Shown: positions 53,607 through 62,800 of the stretch, in pieces
Layout: each line of letters begins with the position of its first letter
Numbering within the stretch: position 1 is the stretch's first letter
From: Granulicella sp. dw_53
GTDB lineage: Bacteria; Acidobacteriota; Terriglobia; Terriglobales; Acidobacteriaceae
Assembly (NCBI RefSeq): GCF_018449545.1
Contig: NZ_JAAVUR010000005.1
Span: forward strand, 310,001 to 374,000
DNA length: 64,000 bases
Direction of reading: 5' to 3'
The notes under the pieces: generated by a model
What the model was told of the DNA's origin: nothing
What the model saw: only the letters and a program-made list of their open reading frames with translations
Database searches by the model: none
Program-made: the position numbers and the translations under genes

Positions 53607-53747
53607 CTTCGATTCCTCTCCAACCATCCATATACCGTTGTTAATGCCAAAAATCCAACGACGTACGTTACGTACAGACGGGGAAATCCTCGACCGTGAC
53701 GGCGCTCTTCGTTCTCATTTGGGAAAACTGCTCATTTGAAGCCTATT

Positions 53748-53753
53748 TGATCA
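53748..53753. promoter_or_regulatory. TGATCA operator candidate, site B
   Basis: TTTGATCATAA in the 211-bp divergent region between the GH29 operon and the DeoR gene, 64 bp before the DeoR ATG. It could control both directions. Confidence 0.5.
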
Positions 53754-53817
53754 TAATTATTTCCGTTTACAGAATTTTTTCGGAGATTTAGCTCATTCCT
53801 GGGCTAGACTGGCCCAA

Positions 53818-54603
53818 ATGTCAAACAAGATTGAGGCACGCGCCGACAGAATCATGAAGGCTCTCCTTCGTGCGGGAGATATCTCCGTTCAGGAACTGGT
53901 CGACCAGGTTGGAACCTCCTCCCCAAGCATCCGTCGCGACCTCGCGCGCCTTGAGCAGCGCGGTCTCGTCCTCCGCACCCATGGCGGAGCGACCCTCGTA
54001 GAGCCTCTGCTCTACGAGCCCTTCCGCCACGACACCTCCTTTCAGACCCGCCAGCTCCGCTCCGCCGACGAGAAGCGCCGCATCGGTCTCGCCGCCGGCG
54101 AGCTCATCGCGGAAAAAGAGACCATCGGCATCACCGCCGGAACCACAACCACGCAGATCGGTCGTTCCCTGCGCCACCGTCGCGGCATCACCGTCATCAC
54201 CAACGCCATGAACATCGGCATGGAGCTGTGCAATCAACCCGCCATCAAAACCATGCTCACCGGAGGAACCATCGCCTGGGCCTGGGCCTTCGCGCTCGCA
54301 GGACAAGCGACCCTCAACTTCCTCAAAGACGTCTACCTCGACAAAGCCTTCATCGGAGTCACCGGCTTCGACCTCGAGCGCGGCGTCACCACCCTCGAGC
54401 CTGAAGAGGCCACCGTCTCGCTCACCATGCTGCACCAGGCAAAGCAAGTCATCGTTGTCGCGGACTCCACAAAGATCGGTCAGGTCAGCACCGCGCTCAT
54501 CTGCCCCGTCTCCTCCGTGCATATTCTCGTCACCGACACCCGCCTCCCCAAGGACACGCACCAAGCCATCCTCGACCGTGGCATCCAGGTCATCCTCGCC
54601 TGA
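53818..54603 (+). CDS. DeoR/GlpR family transcriptional regulator
   Basis: A 261-residue repressor-type protein. The N-terminal DeoR helix-turn-helix (IMKALLRAGDISVQELVDQVG, then SIRRDLARLEQRGLVLRTHGGA) is followed by the sugar-phosphate sensor domain (ITAGTTTTQIGRSL, VITNAMNIGMEL, MLTGG, VVADSTKIGQ), which binds phosphosugars as inducer. It is surrounded by GH29, GH2, GH3, GH20 and GH35 genes, so regulation by an amino-sugar, galactose or fucose phosphate is plausible. No Shine-Dalgarno is visible before ATG 53818 and a TAGACT box lies only about 10 nt upstream, so the mRNA may be leaderless. Confidence 0.93.
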   Translation: MSNKIEARADRIMKALLRAGDISVQELVDQVGTSSPSIRRDLARLEQRGLVLRTHGGATLVEPLLYEPFRHDTSFQTRQLRSADEKRRIGLAAGELIAEKETIGITAGTTTTQIGRSLRHRRGITVITNAMNIGMELCNQPAIKTMLTGGTIAWAWAFALAGQATLNFLKDVYLDKAFIGVTGFDLERGVTTLEPEEATVSLTMLHQAKQVIVVADSTKIGQVSTALICPVSSVHILVTDTRLPKDTHQAILDRGIQVILA

Positions 54604-54626
54604 ACGCCACGGCAGCTTGAACATCC

Positions 54627-56741
54627 TTACTGCTTCAGCGGAGCCGGAGGAAGCCCGATCCTGGCCGCAGGCGGCAGCGTCTTCGTGCTCTGCCACTCGT
54701 CGATCAGTGTATTCACCTCGTCCCCTCTTCTCTGCCACTGTTGAATCTGAAGGTCGTAGCGAACCAGAACGTTGTCCAGCCAATAGGGCCTGTTCTCCGC
54801 CAGCCAGCTCTCGCGATACAGACCCTTCAGCATCGAGTAGCCATCCCGCAGATCCTGGCACCGGCCGTTCATGCTGCTGATCGAATACAGCAGCTCTCTG
54901 GTCTCCGTCTCGTGCCTCTTATCGTTCTTCAGCGCGGAGGCCTTGGCATACGCCCGGCTCATCTCATCGGACAACTGAAACTTCATTCCGATAAAGTCGA
55001 TCCTGCGTGCGCCCAGCTCCATCGCCTGTAACGCAGCAACCTCGTGCAACGAAGAATCCGTAGCGCGAACGGTCTCGATCAGCTCGATGGCATTCTCCGC
55101 ATGCAGCCGGGCGGCAGGAATCTTCTCTCGCATCTTCGCCGCCTTCATCTGCCCCGCCTTGCTCCACGGATCCAGCCAGAACGCATCGTCGGAGACATCG
55201 ATCAGCTCCTCCGCCATCATTAACTCCCGCTGCGCCTCATCGATCTGCCCCGTCCTGTCGCCATAGAAGGTGCGCCCAAACGCAGCCTGGTAAGCCGTGC
55301 CATCGCTCCTCCCGGACTGCCACCCGGCGGCTGCCCCAAAGAGCACTCCAAACCAATCCTGGTTGAACAGCCCTTCGCCGTCATCGTTCCAGACCGTATT
55401 CAGCACTCCCGTACTTCCCAGCCGCTGACCCGCCTCCACAAACCCGGAGATGTTATCCAGCGCCGCCTTCCCCAGCGGATACACAACCTTCCAGTTCGCA
55501 TCCCCTGGAGCGACCCACGTCTCGATCCCAGCGTTCTTGAACGGCAGAATATCTTTGTCGTAGCTGTCCTTGTGCCAGTAGATCCAGGGAATCGCAATCA
55601 TGTCCTTCGGCAGATGTTCCACCGCTGAAGGATCGCTCTCCGCCACATCCCCCCAGAACAGCAGCCTCCGATGCAACGGAGAGAGCGTCTCGTGGATCGT
55701 CGTCAAAAAGTCCGCGTACACCGGACCCAGCCCGCGCTTGTCTACCTCGGCCTTCGTCCTGCCAGTTCCCAGTTCGAAGGTCTCGTCAGCGCCCACATGC
55801 AGAAAGGGACCAGGAAAGTCCTCGGCGATCTGGCTGAACCAGCTTTGGATCAGTTGCTGCGATCCCGGCTGCCCCGGAGCGATCACATGCCCATGAGGCG
55901 TCTCCGCCAGGTTCGAATACTTCTCATACTTCAGCATGTGGTGCAGATGCCCAAAGGCCTCCTGCTCCGGAACCACCATCACATGTAGGCTCCGCCCAAA
56001 CGCTGCCAGCTCCTGCGCCTCCGCCCTCGTCAACGAGCTCCCCGGAGGCGCGGCCAGTGGATCGCTGGAGTACTGCAACGTGTGCTCGAAGTAGGGCGAA
56101 TACAAGTTCACCTTGTACGCAGCCAGCACTTCGAGCTGATGCTTCTGAAACGCCAGTGTAGGAAACGGTCCCCGCGAAAGATCGTCGTCGACGCCGCGAT
56201 ACTTCATCGCCGGCCAGTCCCGTATCGTCCCCGTCCAGATCCTCTTCGTACTTCCGCCATCGTCGATCAACTGCTTCAGCGTCTGCGCCCCGTAAAAGAC
56301 ACCTGCGGCCGTACCTCCAATGATCGCGACCGTGCCGTTCCGTGAGACCAGCACATACCCCTCGTCCTGCATCCCCTCTTCAAAGGAGAGCTTCTCCTCT
56401 TTCAGAAGCTTCTGCGCCTGCGTGGAGTCCTCGCGTAAGAGCACCACCCGCAGGTCCGCCGCTCCAACCGCAGGCGACACGGCAATACCTTCCTCCGCCA
56501 TCGCTCTGCTCAGGTTCTGAGCCGCGAAAAAATCCTCGGCATCTCCACCCGGCACACTCACCGACACCGAGCTCACGCCCATCATTCCCGCAGCGTGCAT
56601 CTCTCGAGGCTGCGGCGTTAGCGTGAGCTCAGGCGCCTTCCCAAGCGCCACCCCCACGGAAAATAGGCAGAAAGACGATAACCCAAGGCAGAATTTGACA
56701 TGAGTCGAGACAGTCGTACAGCGACGAATTTCAGCGCACAT
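54627..56741 (-). CDS. GH20 beta-N-acetylhexosaminidase
   Basis: About 704 residues from ATG 56741 (MCAEIRRCT). Hydrophobic signal segment at about 15-33, a GH20b-type N-domain (about 40-170; LVSRNGTVAIIGGTAAGVFYG), and a GH20 barrel with the catalytic pair Asp319-Glu320 in HVGADET. It removes terminal GlcNAc or GalNAc from glycans or chitin fragments. The frame extends to 56828, but that would read through two TGATCA sites, so the shorter start is preferred. It converges on the DeoR gene (23-nt gap). Confidence 0.93.
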   Translation of the reverse strand: MCAEIRRCTTVSTHVKFCLGLSSFCLFSVGVALGKAPELTLTPQPREMHAAGMMGVSSVSVSVPGGDAEDFFAAQNLSRAMAEEGIAVSPAVGAADLRVVLLREDSTQAQKLLKEEKLSFEEGMQDEGYVLVSRNGTVAIIGGTAAGVFYGAQTLKQLIDDGGSTKRIWTGTIRDWPAMKYRGVDDDLSRGPFPTLAFQKHQLEVLAAYKVNLYSPYFEHTLQYSSDPLAAPPGSSLTRAEAQELAAFGRSLHVMVVPEQEAFGHLHHMLKYEKYSNLAETPHGHVIAPGQPGSQQLIQSWFSQIAEDFPGPFLHVGADETFELGTGRTKAEVDKRGLGPVYADFLTTIHETLSPLHRRLLFWGDVAESDPSAVEHLPKDMIAIPWIYWHKDSYDKDILPFKNAGIETWVAPGDANWKVVYPLGKAALDNISGFVEAGQRLGSTGVLNTVWNDDGEGLFNQDWFGVLFGAAAGWQSGRSDGTAYQAAFGRTFYGDRTGQIDEAQRELMMAEELIDVSDDAFWLDPWSKAGQMKAAKMREKIPAARLHAENAIELIETVRATDSSLHEVAALQAMELGARRIDFIGMKFQLSDEMSRAYAKASALKNDKRHETETRELLYSISSMNGRCQDLRDGYSMLKGLYRESWLAENRPYWLDNVLVRYDLQIQQWQRRGDEVNTLIDEWQSTKTLPPAARIGLPPAPLKQ

Positions 56742-56762
56742 AATTTTTATCGGGTCCTTGAA

Positions 56763-56789
56763 ATGATCATTTGACGTAGTATTGATCAT
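56763..56789. promoter_or_regulatory. Paired TGATCA operator candidates, sites C and D
   Basis: TGATCA at 56764-56769 and 56783-56788, 19 bp apart (about two helical turns), 23-48 bp upstream of the GH20 start. Paired sites on one helix face suit cooperative binding by a DeoR-type oligomer. Confidence 0.6.
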
Positions 56790-56841
56790 TCCCAAAGTCA
56801 TAATACAGCCATAATGCTCGCATCCCATGGAGGGCTGCGAC

Positions 56842-57423
56842 TTAAGTCAACGGCAGACCCACGGAACGCAACGTCCAGAACCTGCCGTTGAAGCGAAGAT
56901 CCGTAACGGTAAGCGGTGCGATATCGACCTTCCAAAACGCCTCTGGCGGAGCGCCCAGCGCATGAACCAGCGCAGCCCGAATCACAGCAGGATGAGTAAT
57001 AGCCAGCATATGATCGCCACCTTGCTGATCCTCCAGCCAACGCCCGGCGCGTTCGATCAGTTGCACAATCGACTCGCCGCCATGCGGGACCGCGGCGACA
57101 TCGGTTAGCCAAGCCATCAAACCCTCAGGATCAGAAGTCTGCAACTCCTCCAACTGCTGGCCACGCCATGCGCCGTAGTCGCAGTCGCGCAGATCCGAAC
57201 TCGGAACCGCAACAAGCCCCAGCGCGACGGCGGTCTGGCAAGCACGCCGCTCAGGTCCACAAAGGATCTGCTGCGCACGAGGCGCGATCCAACGCATCGC
57301 GGCGATCTTCTCGACCTCCGTCGATTCAAGCGCGTCGTCCAAAGGAAACGCTACGACGCGCTGCGCCGAAGTCGCAGCATGGCTGAGGAAGGTGATGCGC
57401 GCAGGTGGAGAGTATGCTTCCAT
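56842..57423 (-). CDS. Histidine-phosphatase-family protein of the CbtAB locus
   Basis: About 193 residues from ATG 57423 (MEAYSPPARITFLSHAAT); the frame extends to 57582 but would overlap the CbtB gene. Fold markers: ILCGPERRACQTA, LRDCDYGAWRGQQLEEL, VPHGGES and AITHPAVIRA. The catalytic RHG motif of the family reads SHA here (Ser for Arg), though the His is kept. Divergent from CbtB/CbtA and close to CobN, it probably acts in B12 handling, perhaps like the alpha-ribazole phosphatase CobC or as a binding protein. The missing Arg makes ordinary phosphatase activity doubtful. Confidence 0.78.
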   Translation of the reverse strand: MEAYSPPARITFLSHAATSAQRVVAFPLDDALESTEVEKIAAMRWIAPRAQQILCGPERRACQTAVALGLVAVPSSDLRDCDYGAWRGQQLEELQTSDPEGLMAWLTDVAAVPHGGESIVQLIERAGRWLEDQQGGDHMLAITHPAVIRAALVHALGAPPEAFWKVDIAPLTVTDLRFNGRFWTLRSVGLPLT

Positions 57424-57460
57424 CGTTTTACCGGGAGGCGGATCGTTTATCCCCTCCGTC

Positions 57461-57489
57461 TTGACAGGGTAGCCGACCTTCACTAGGCT
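57461..57489 (+). promoter_or_regulatory. Sigma70 promoter of cbtB
   Basis: TTGACA (57461-57466), 17-bp spacer, TAGGCT (57484-57489), about 60 bp before the CbtB ATG. No B12 riboswitch is present in this short leader, unlike the cobN leader. Confidence 0.65.
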
Positions 57490-57549
57490 GAAAAAAGTTG
57501 TGAGTTCGATCGACACTCGATCAAGAGCGCCAACCCAGGAGGCTTCATC

Positions 57550-57768
57550 ATGGCACAAACCGCCATCGGATCGATCGATCAACCCACCCTAGTCCCTGTC
57601 ATCCCCATGCGGGAGCTATTGCCTTGGGCGCTCTTCGGTGGGTTGCTGATGCTCCTTGCGATCTACTTCGTCGGCGCGGAACAGGGTGCAACCTCGCTCC
57701 TCCATGGCCGTACCGTCCATGAGTTCGTGCACGACGGTCGGCATCTCCTCGGCTTCCCCTGCCACTAA
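57550..57768 (+). CDS. cbtB: CbtB, cobalt transporter subunit
   Basis: A 72-residue protein with one membrane helix (LLPWALFGGLLMLLAIYFVG, about 23-42) and the CbtB signature at its end, VHEFVHDGRHLLGFPCH, whose His and Cys residues could bind cobalt. CbtB and CbtA form a B12-associated cobalt uptake system. AGGAGG lies upstream of ATG 57550. The next gene, CbtA, starts 28 nt later. Confidence 0.92.
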   Translation: MAQTAIGSIDQPTLVPVIPMRELLPWALFGGLLMLLAIYFVGAEQGATSLLHGRTVHEFVHDGRHLLGFPCH

Positions 57769-57796
57769 TCCCGTCTTCCCGTAGGACGTCTCTTCC

Positions 57797-58525
57797 ATGA
57801 CTCGAACGTTGTTGCTCCGCGGCATGCTGGTGGGCATCGTCGCGGGATTGCTGGTCTTCCTCTGTGCCCGTATCACCGGCGAACCCGAGGTAGACCGCGC
57901 CATCGCCGTTGAAGCCGCCATCGATCACGCACAAGGCGAGCCCCCAGAGCCGGAGATGGTCAGCCGCAGAATTCAAAAGACCGCCGGACTGCTCACCGGC
58001 GTCATCGTCTACGGCGCGGCGATGGGCGGAATCTTCGGCCTCGTCTTTGCCTTCGCCTACGGCCGCATCGGCCTGACGCGCCCCCGCGAGCTCGCCGTCT
58101 TTCTGGCGGCTGCCGGATTCATCGCCATCGCGCTCGTTCCCAGCCTCAAATACCCCGCCAGCCCGCCCTCGGTAGGGAAGCCCGAGACCATCGGGCTTCG
58201 CACCGCAGCATATTTCCTCATGATGGCCTTCTCAATAGCCGCCATGAGCCTCTCCGTTCAAGCCGGCCGCCGATGGAGTCGACGCTTCGGTTCCTGGAAC
58301 GGCTCCCTGCTCGCCGCCGGCATGTTTCTGGTTGTCATCGGAATCGTCGCCCATCTGCTACCGGTCATCGACGAGACTCCCGCGGCATTCCCCGCCGAGC
58401 TGCTGTGGAGATTCCGCCTCGCCGCCTGGGAGATGCAGGCCGTCCTATGGACCACCCTTGGCCTTCTCTTCGGAGCCCTCACAGAACGAGATCGGCAACT
58501 TCCACAGCCTCAGAACCAGTTGTAG
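57797..58525 (+). CDS. cbtA: CbtA, cobalt transporter subunit
   Basis: A 242-residue inner-membrane protein with about five to six helices and the family start MTRTLLLRGMLVGIVAGLL, followed by GEPEVDRAIAVEAA and, later, HLLPVIDETPAAFPAELLWRFR. Paired with CbtB for predicted cobalt uptake, supplying the downstream cobaltochelatase. ATG 57797 fits the conserved N-terminus. Confidence 0.92.
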   Translation: MTRTLLLRGMLVGIVAGLLVFLCARITGEPEVDRAIAVEAAIDHAQGEPPEPEMVSRRIQKTAGLLTGVIVYGAAMGGIFGLVFAFAYGRIGLTRPRELAVFLAAAGFIAIALVPSLKYPASPPSVGKPETIGLRTAAYFLMMAFSIAAMSLSVQAGRRWSRRFGSWNGSLLAAGMFLVVIGIVAHLLPVIDETPAAFPAELLWRFRLAAWEMQAVLWTTLGLLFGALTERDRQLPQPQNQL

Positions 58526-58587
58526 CCAATGAACCTCAATCTTTGCGCCCCTGGGGAACAACTCGCGAAAGCTTCTAAAATAACGCG

Positions 58588-59361
58588 ATGGATCGGTACC
58601 AAAACGGAAGACTAAAAAACAAATGCGCTCTTCTGATCGGAGCAACCAGCGGAATCGGCCAAACCTGTGCCGAGATGTTCGCTCAGCAAGGAGCTCGCGT
58701 CGTCGTAGCGGGCCGCCGAATCGCTGAAGGCGAAGCAGTAGCACAGAGCATAGTCGCCGCAGGTGGCGATGCAGCGTTTCAGGTATGCGATGTAACCGAA
58801 CCAGAATCGGTGGAGGAGGCCGTCCGCCAGACGGTCGGCCGCCTGGGACAGCTTGATATCCTGCTCAACAACGCAGGCGGCTCGGGCAAAGCGGACGGCC
58901 CAGTGACCACAGCCTCCCTCGACGAGTTCTGGAACAAGATGCGAGTCGATCACTTTGGCACGTTCCTCACCCTTCGCTTTGCGATCCCGGAGATGGTCAA
59001 ATCCGGAGGCGGATCGGTGATCAACATGGTTTCCATGGCGGGCTTCGGAAATCTGACGGGCGGGCGCTCGGCCTACGCCTCGTCGAAGGCCGCCGTCATG
59101 AATCTCACTCGAAGCACAGCGCACGCCTTCGCCAAGGATCGAGTCCGGGTCAATGCCATCGCGCCCGCGACGGTCGGCACCGACCGAATCAAGAAGATGA
59201 TGGCGGACCGACCGGACGTCAAGGTCGCCCTTGCAACGCAGCAGTTCGGTCTGATCGAGCCTGAGGACGTCGCCTACGCGGCGCTCTTCTTAGCGTCCGA
59301 CGAGTCCCGCATGATCACTGGCCACATCCTTCCCATCGATGCAGGCTCATTCGCCGATTGA
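58588..59361 (+). CDS. SDR family oxidoreductase
   Basis: A 257-residue classical SDR. Cofactor motif GATSGIG (18-24), AGRR after strand 2 suggesting NADPH, NNAGG, catalytic Ser149, Tyr163 and Lys167 (YASSKAAV), and the C-terminal ITGHILPIDAG. Substrate unknown; it may have nothing to do with cobalamin although it lies between cbtA and the riboswitch. No clear terminator follows before the riboswitch. Confidence 0.88.
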   Translation: MDRYQNGRLKNKCALLIGATSGIGQTCAEMFAQQGARVVVAGRRIAEGEAVAQSIVAAGGDAAFQVCDVTEPESVEEAVRQTVGRLGQLDILLNNAGGSGKADGPVTTASLDEFWNKMRVDHFGTFLTLRFAIPEMVKSGGGSVINMVSMAGFGNLTGGRSAYASSKAAVMNLTRSTAHAFAKDRVRVNAIAPATVGTDRIKKMMADRPDVKVALATQQFGLIEPEDVAYAALFLASDESRMITGHILPIDAGSFAD

Positions 59362-59464
59362 GCAGGACCAATGGCGTTTCTATGACGCACACTGCATTTG
59401 CTGGGACACCATGCACAAGCGGCGCTCAGAAAAGGGCTCTCGTGCTTTAATGAAGTAGACCCAG

Positions 59465-59630
59465 GGTGCCCAGCGTGGGCTTAAAAGGGAAGTCCGGAGC
59501 GATACCGGCGCGGTCCCGCCACTGTAAACAAAGAAAAGCCGCTTGCAAGTCCACTCAGGAACCTCTGGGGAAGGAGAGCGGTCCGGTAGAAAGATACCGT
59601 CTTTGAGCCAGGAGACCTGCCGGGGTTCAA
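59465..59630 (+). promoter_or_regulatory. Cobalamin riboswitch
   Basis: The conserved AdoCbl-riboswitch core is present in order: GGGTGCCC near the 5-prime end, TTAAAAGGGAAG..CCGG, GCGGTCCCGCCACTGTAA (the B12-box region of the core), a variable arm, and the closing GAGCCAGGAGACCTGCC (59605-59621). It lies in the leader of the ferredoxin-CobN gene, which it should repress when cobalamin is abundant. Boundaries are approximate. Confidence 0.95.
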
Positions 59631-59883
59631 ACTGCAATTTCTGCGGAGAACAGAAACCTTGCGTCTCATTCCTGATTCCCTCGAAGAGAGTTCACGTCCC
59701 CGCCTGACCCACCGGTCTGCGCGGAGCCATCCCCTGCACCCCCCAGTCTCGCGGACGGTCCGGTCTCTATGGCCCTGACCTATAGCGATTCAGCGGCTGC
59801 TCTGCTCCCTTTCATCGGGAGCCCGGTAGACCGCATTAGGTCCATGCCATCCGTCACCGAACTCCTTCGGAGGAAATAGAACC
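59631..59883 (+). other. Riboswitch expression platform / long 5-prime leader
   Basis: About 250 nt between the aptamer and the CobN ATG without a gene or a U-rich terminator. The strong GGAGGA Shine-Dalgarno (59869-59874) can pair with ACTCC just upstream (CTCC-TTC-GGAG), a small hairpin that could hide the ribosome site, so control is more likely translational than by termination. Confidence 0.5.
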
Positions 59884-62800
59884 ATGTCGACCTCATATCG
59901 CCAGCGCGTGATTCGCGCCGATGGCCGGACACTCAATATCGTGCAGCACCGTGCACACCTCTCCTACTGCTTCACCGGCTGCTGCTGTGGACGAACCGAT
60001 CGCGGATACGCGGCGGTGCCCGTCGACGTCTACAAAGAAGAGTGGACCAAGCGCAAGATCCGCAACGCAGTTCATCTCACCAAGGGCGGCTGCCTCGGAC
60101 CCTGTGTTCTGGCCAACGTCGCAAGCTTGGTCTTCGATGGCAAGTCGGTCTGGTTTCACTCCGTCAACAGCCCCTGGCAGGTCCGCCAGATCTTCGACTA
60201 CATCGACTCCATGTTGCAAGCCGACAGATTCTTAAAGCCGCCCGCCGAGCTGACCGAGTTCGTCTTCAACTACTACGACTGGGACGTTCGACTTCCGATA
60301 CTGACAGACGAGCCCGCAGAAGCAAAGGCCCCGCAACTCGACGGCCGCATCATGCTCATGTCGCACGCCGACACCGATGTCCTCACCCTCATGAAGGCCC
60401 GCGAGCTTCTTCCAGCCGAGTTGAAGGTAGGCGCCTACTCCCTCAACTCACTCCACAGCGAAGACCAGATGGACGTCCTGCTCGCCGGAGATCTCGGCAG
60501 CGCACGCGTCATCGTGCTACGCGTTCACGGTCCGTTGAGCTGCGTCCCCGGCTTCGATAAGCTGCGCGCGACCTGCCTCGAACGCGGACAATCCCTGGTC
60601 CTCGTCAGCGGAACCGGCGAGCTCACCCCCGAGTTCTCCCAGACCGTCCACGTCCCCGCAGACGTAATGGAGACCGCCGCCAATTATCTGGCGCTAGGCG
60701 GCATCAACAACTACCTTGAGCTCTTTCGTTTTTTGTCCGACCGCCTCCTCCTAACCGGCTTCGGCTACGCCCCTCCAGACGCCATGTCCGAGCACGGAAT
60801 CTACCTTCCCGACATGGACATCGCGACCCTCGAAGATTGGCAACGGCAAGCGGATGCAACCAAGCCCACCGTCGCGGTCCTCTTCTACCGCGCCCACCGC
60901 ATGAGCGGCAATACCGGCTTCATCGACGTGATCGCCCAAGCCCTGCAAGCCCAAGGCGCGAACGCCCTCTGCATCTTCACCTCCAGCCTCAAATCAAAGG
61001 AAGCGGGCCGCCCCGCCGCATTCCAATGGATCGAAGGCCGCGCTGACGTCCTGATCTCCACCCTCTCCTTCGCCCTCGGCGAGATCAACACCGGCGACGT
61101 CACCGAGGCCGGCGAGGCCGTCGCATCGCTCGAACGCCTCGGCATTCCAGTCGTCCAAGCCATCGCCAGCACCATGCCTCGCGGAGCCTGGGAAGGATCA
61201 CGTCGCGGCCTCAACGCCATCGACACCGCCGTCAACGTCGCCATCCCCGAGTTCGACGGACGCATCGTCTCCGTGCCCGTCTCCTTCAAAGAGCGCGGCG
61301 ACGCCGGCTCCGAGAGCCTCTACATCGCCCACGAAGAACGCGCCGAGCGAGCCGCTGGAATCGCCGTCCGCCTCGCAAAGCTCCGCCACACCCCCAACCC
61401 GGAGCGCCGCGTCGCCTTCGTCCTCACCAACTCCGCGGCCAAGGCCTCGCAGGTCGGAGGAGCCGTAGGACTCGACTCCCCAGCCAGCCTACTCACCACC
61501 CTCCACGCCTTAAAGAGCAGACGCTACACCATCGGCACCGTCCCGCAGACCTCCGATGAGCTGATGCAGGATCTCCTCTCCCGTGGCAGCTACGACGACC
61601 GCTATCCCCTCGACCCCGCACAGGCCCTCCGCTTCTCTCGCACGGCCTACCGCAAGCTCTTCACTGCCTTTCCAGAGAGCGCAAAGCGCAAGATGGAAGA
61701 CTTCTGGGGACAGCCCCAGGATCGCGGCTCCAGCCTTCGCCCGGTAAAACCCAAGACCGACAAGAAGCTCCTGGGTAGCCTCGCCGGAAAGATCGCAGCC
61801 TTCGACGGCGAGCCCTGGAGCGACGACCACGACTACCACTTCGCCGCCATGACTTTCGGCAACGCCCTCATCGCCCTACAGCCGCCACGCGGGTACGGCA
61901 TCGACCCCGACGCCATCTACCACACCCCCGACCTTCCCCCCACCCACCATTACGCCGCCTTCTATCGCTGGCTCGGAACTCCGCAATCCGAAGGCGGATG
62001 GGGCGCGGACGCCATCGTCCACATGGGCAAACACGGCACCCTCGAATGGCTGCCGGGCAAGGGAATCGGCCTCTCCTCCGAGTGCTTCCCGGACCTGCTC
62101 TTGCAGGATATGCCTCTGATCTACCCCTTCATCATCAACGACCCCGGTGAAGGCAGCCAGTCGAAACGCCGCGCCCACGCCGTCATCGTCGACCACCTCA
62201 CCCCACCCATGACCTCCGCCGAGACCTACGGCTCCCTCGCGGAACTCAACCAACTGGTCAACGAGTACTACGCCGTAGAAAAACTCGACCCCACCAAGCT
62301 CCCCTACCTCCAGCAACAGATCTGGGACCTGGTGCAAAAGGCAAACCTCCAGTCCGACCTCGACCTCAAGAGCATGCTCTCCCGCGATCACGGCGACCAC
62401 ACCCACGAGTGGGACGACGAGCTCACCCCCGAGGGCGTTCCCACCACGCTCGCCGAGATGAGTGGCAGCGACGTAGCCCACCTCATCGAAAACCTAGACG
62501 GCTACCTCTGCGAACTCGGCATGGCTCAGATCCGCGACGGTCTCCACATCCTCGGCCAGATGCCTCCACTGCCGGAGATGCTTCGCTCCCTCACCCGCCT
62601 CTCCAACGCCGGAGCCGCAAGCCTCCAAACCACTCTCGCCACCGCCTTCGGCTTCGACCTGGCGGCGCTCCTAGAAAAGCCCGGCGAACGCCTCCCCGCC
62701 AGCTGCCTCGTCCTCACGCAGACCTGCCACACCCACGCCGACGTCCTCGAAATCCTCGACCGCGCCGCCCTCGATCTCTACACCATGCTCGAGAGCCTCG

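Noticed and set aside
52209..53699. Plus-strand open frame (496 codons) opposite GH29
   Set aside because: Shadow of the fucosidase; no recognisable domain, Arg/Pro-rich.
53821..54861. Minus-strand open frame (346 codons) opposite the DeoR gene
   Set aside because: Gly/Asp/Glu-rich shadow overlapping two confident genes.
57424..57549. Possible second cobalamin riboswitch before cbtB
   Set aside because: The leader is too short and has no B12-box sequence; a plain promoter is present.
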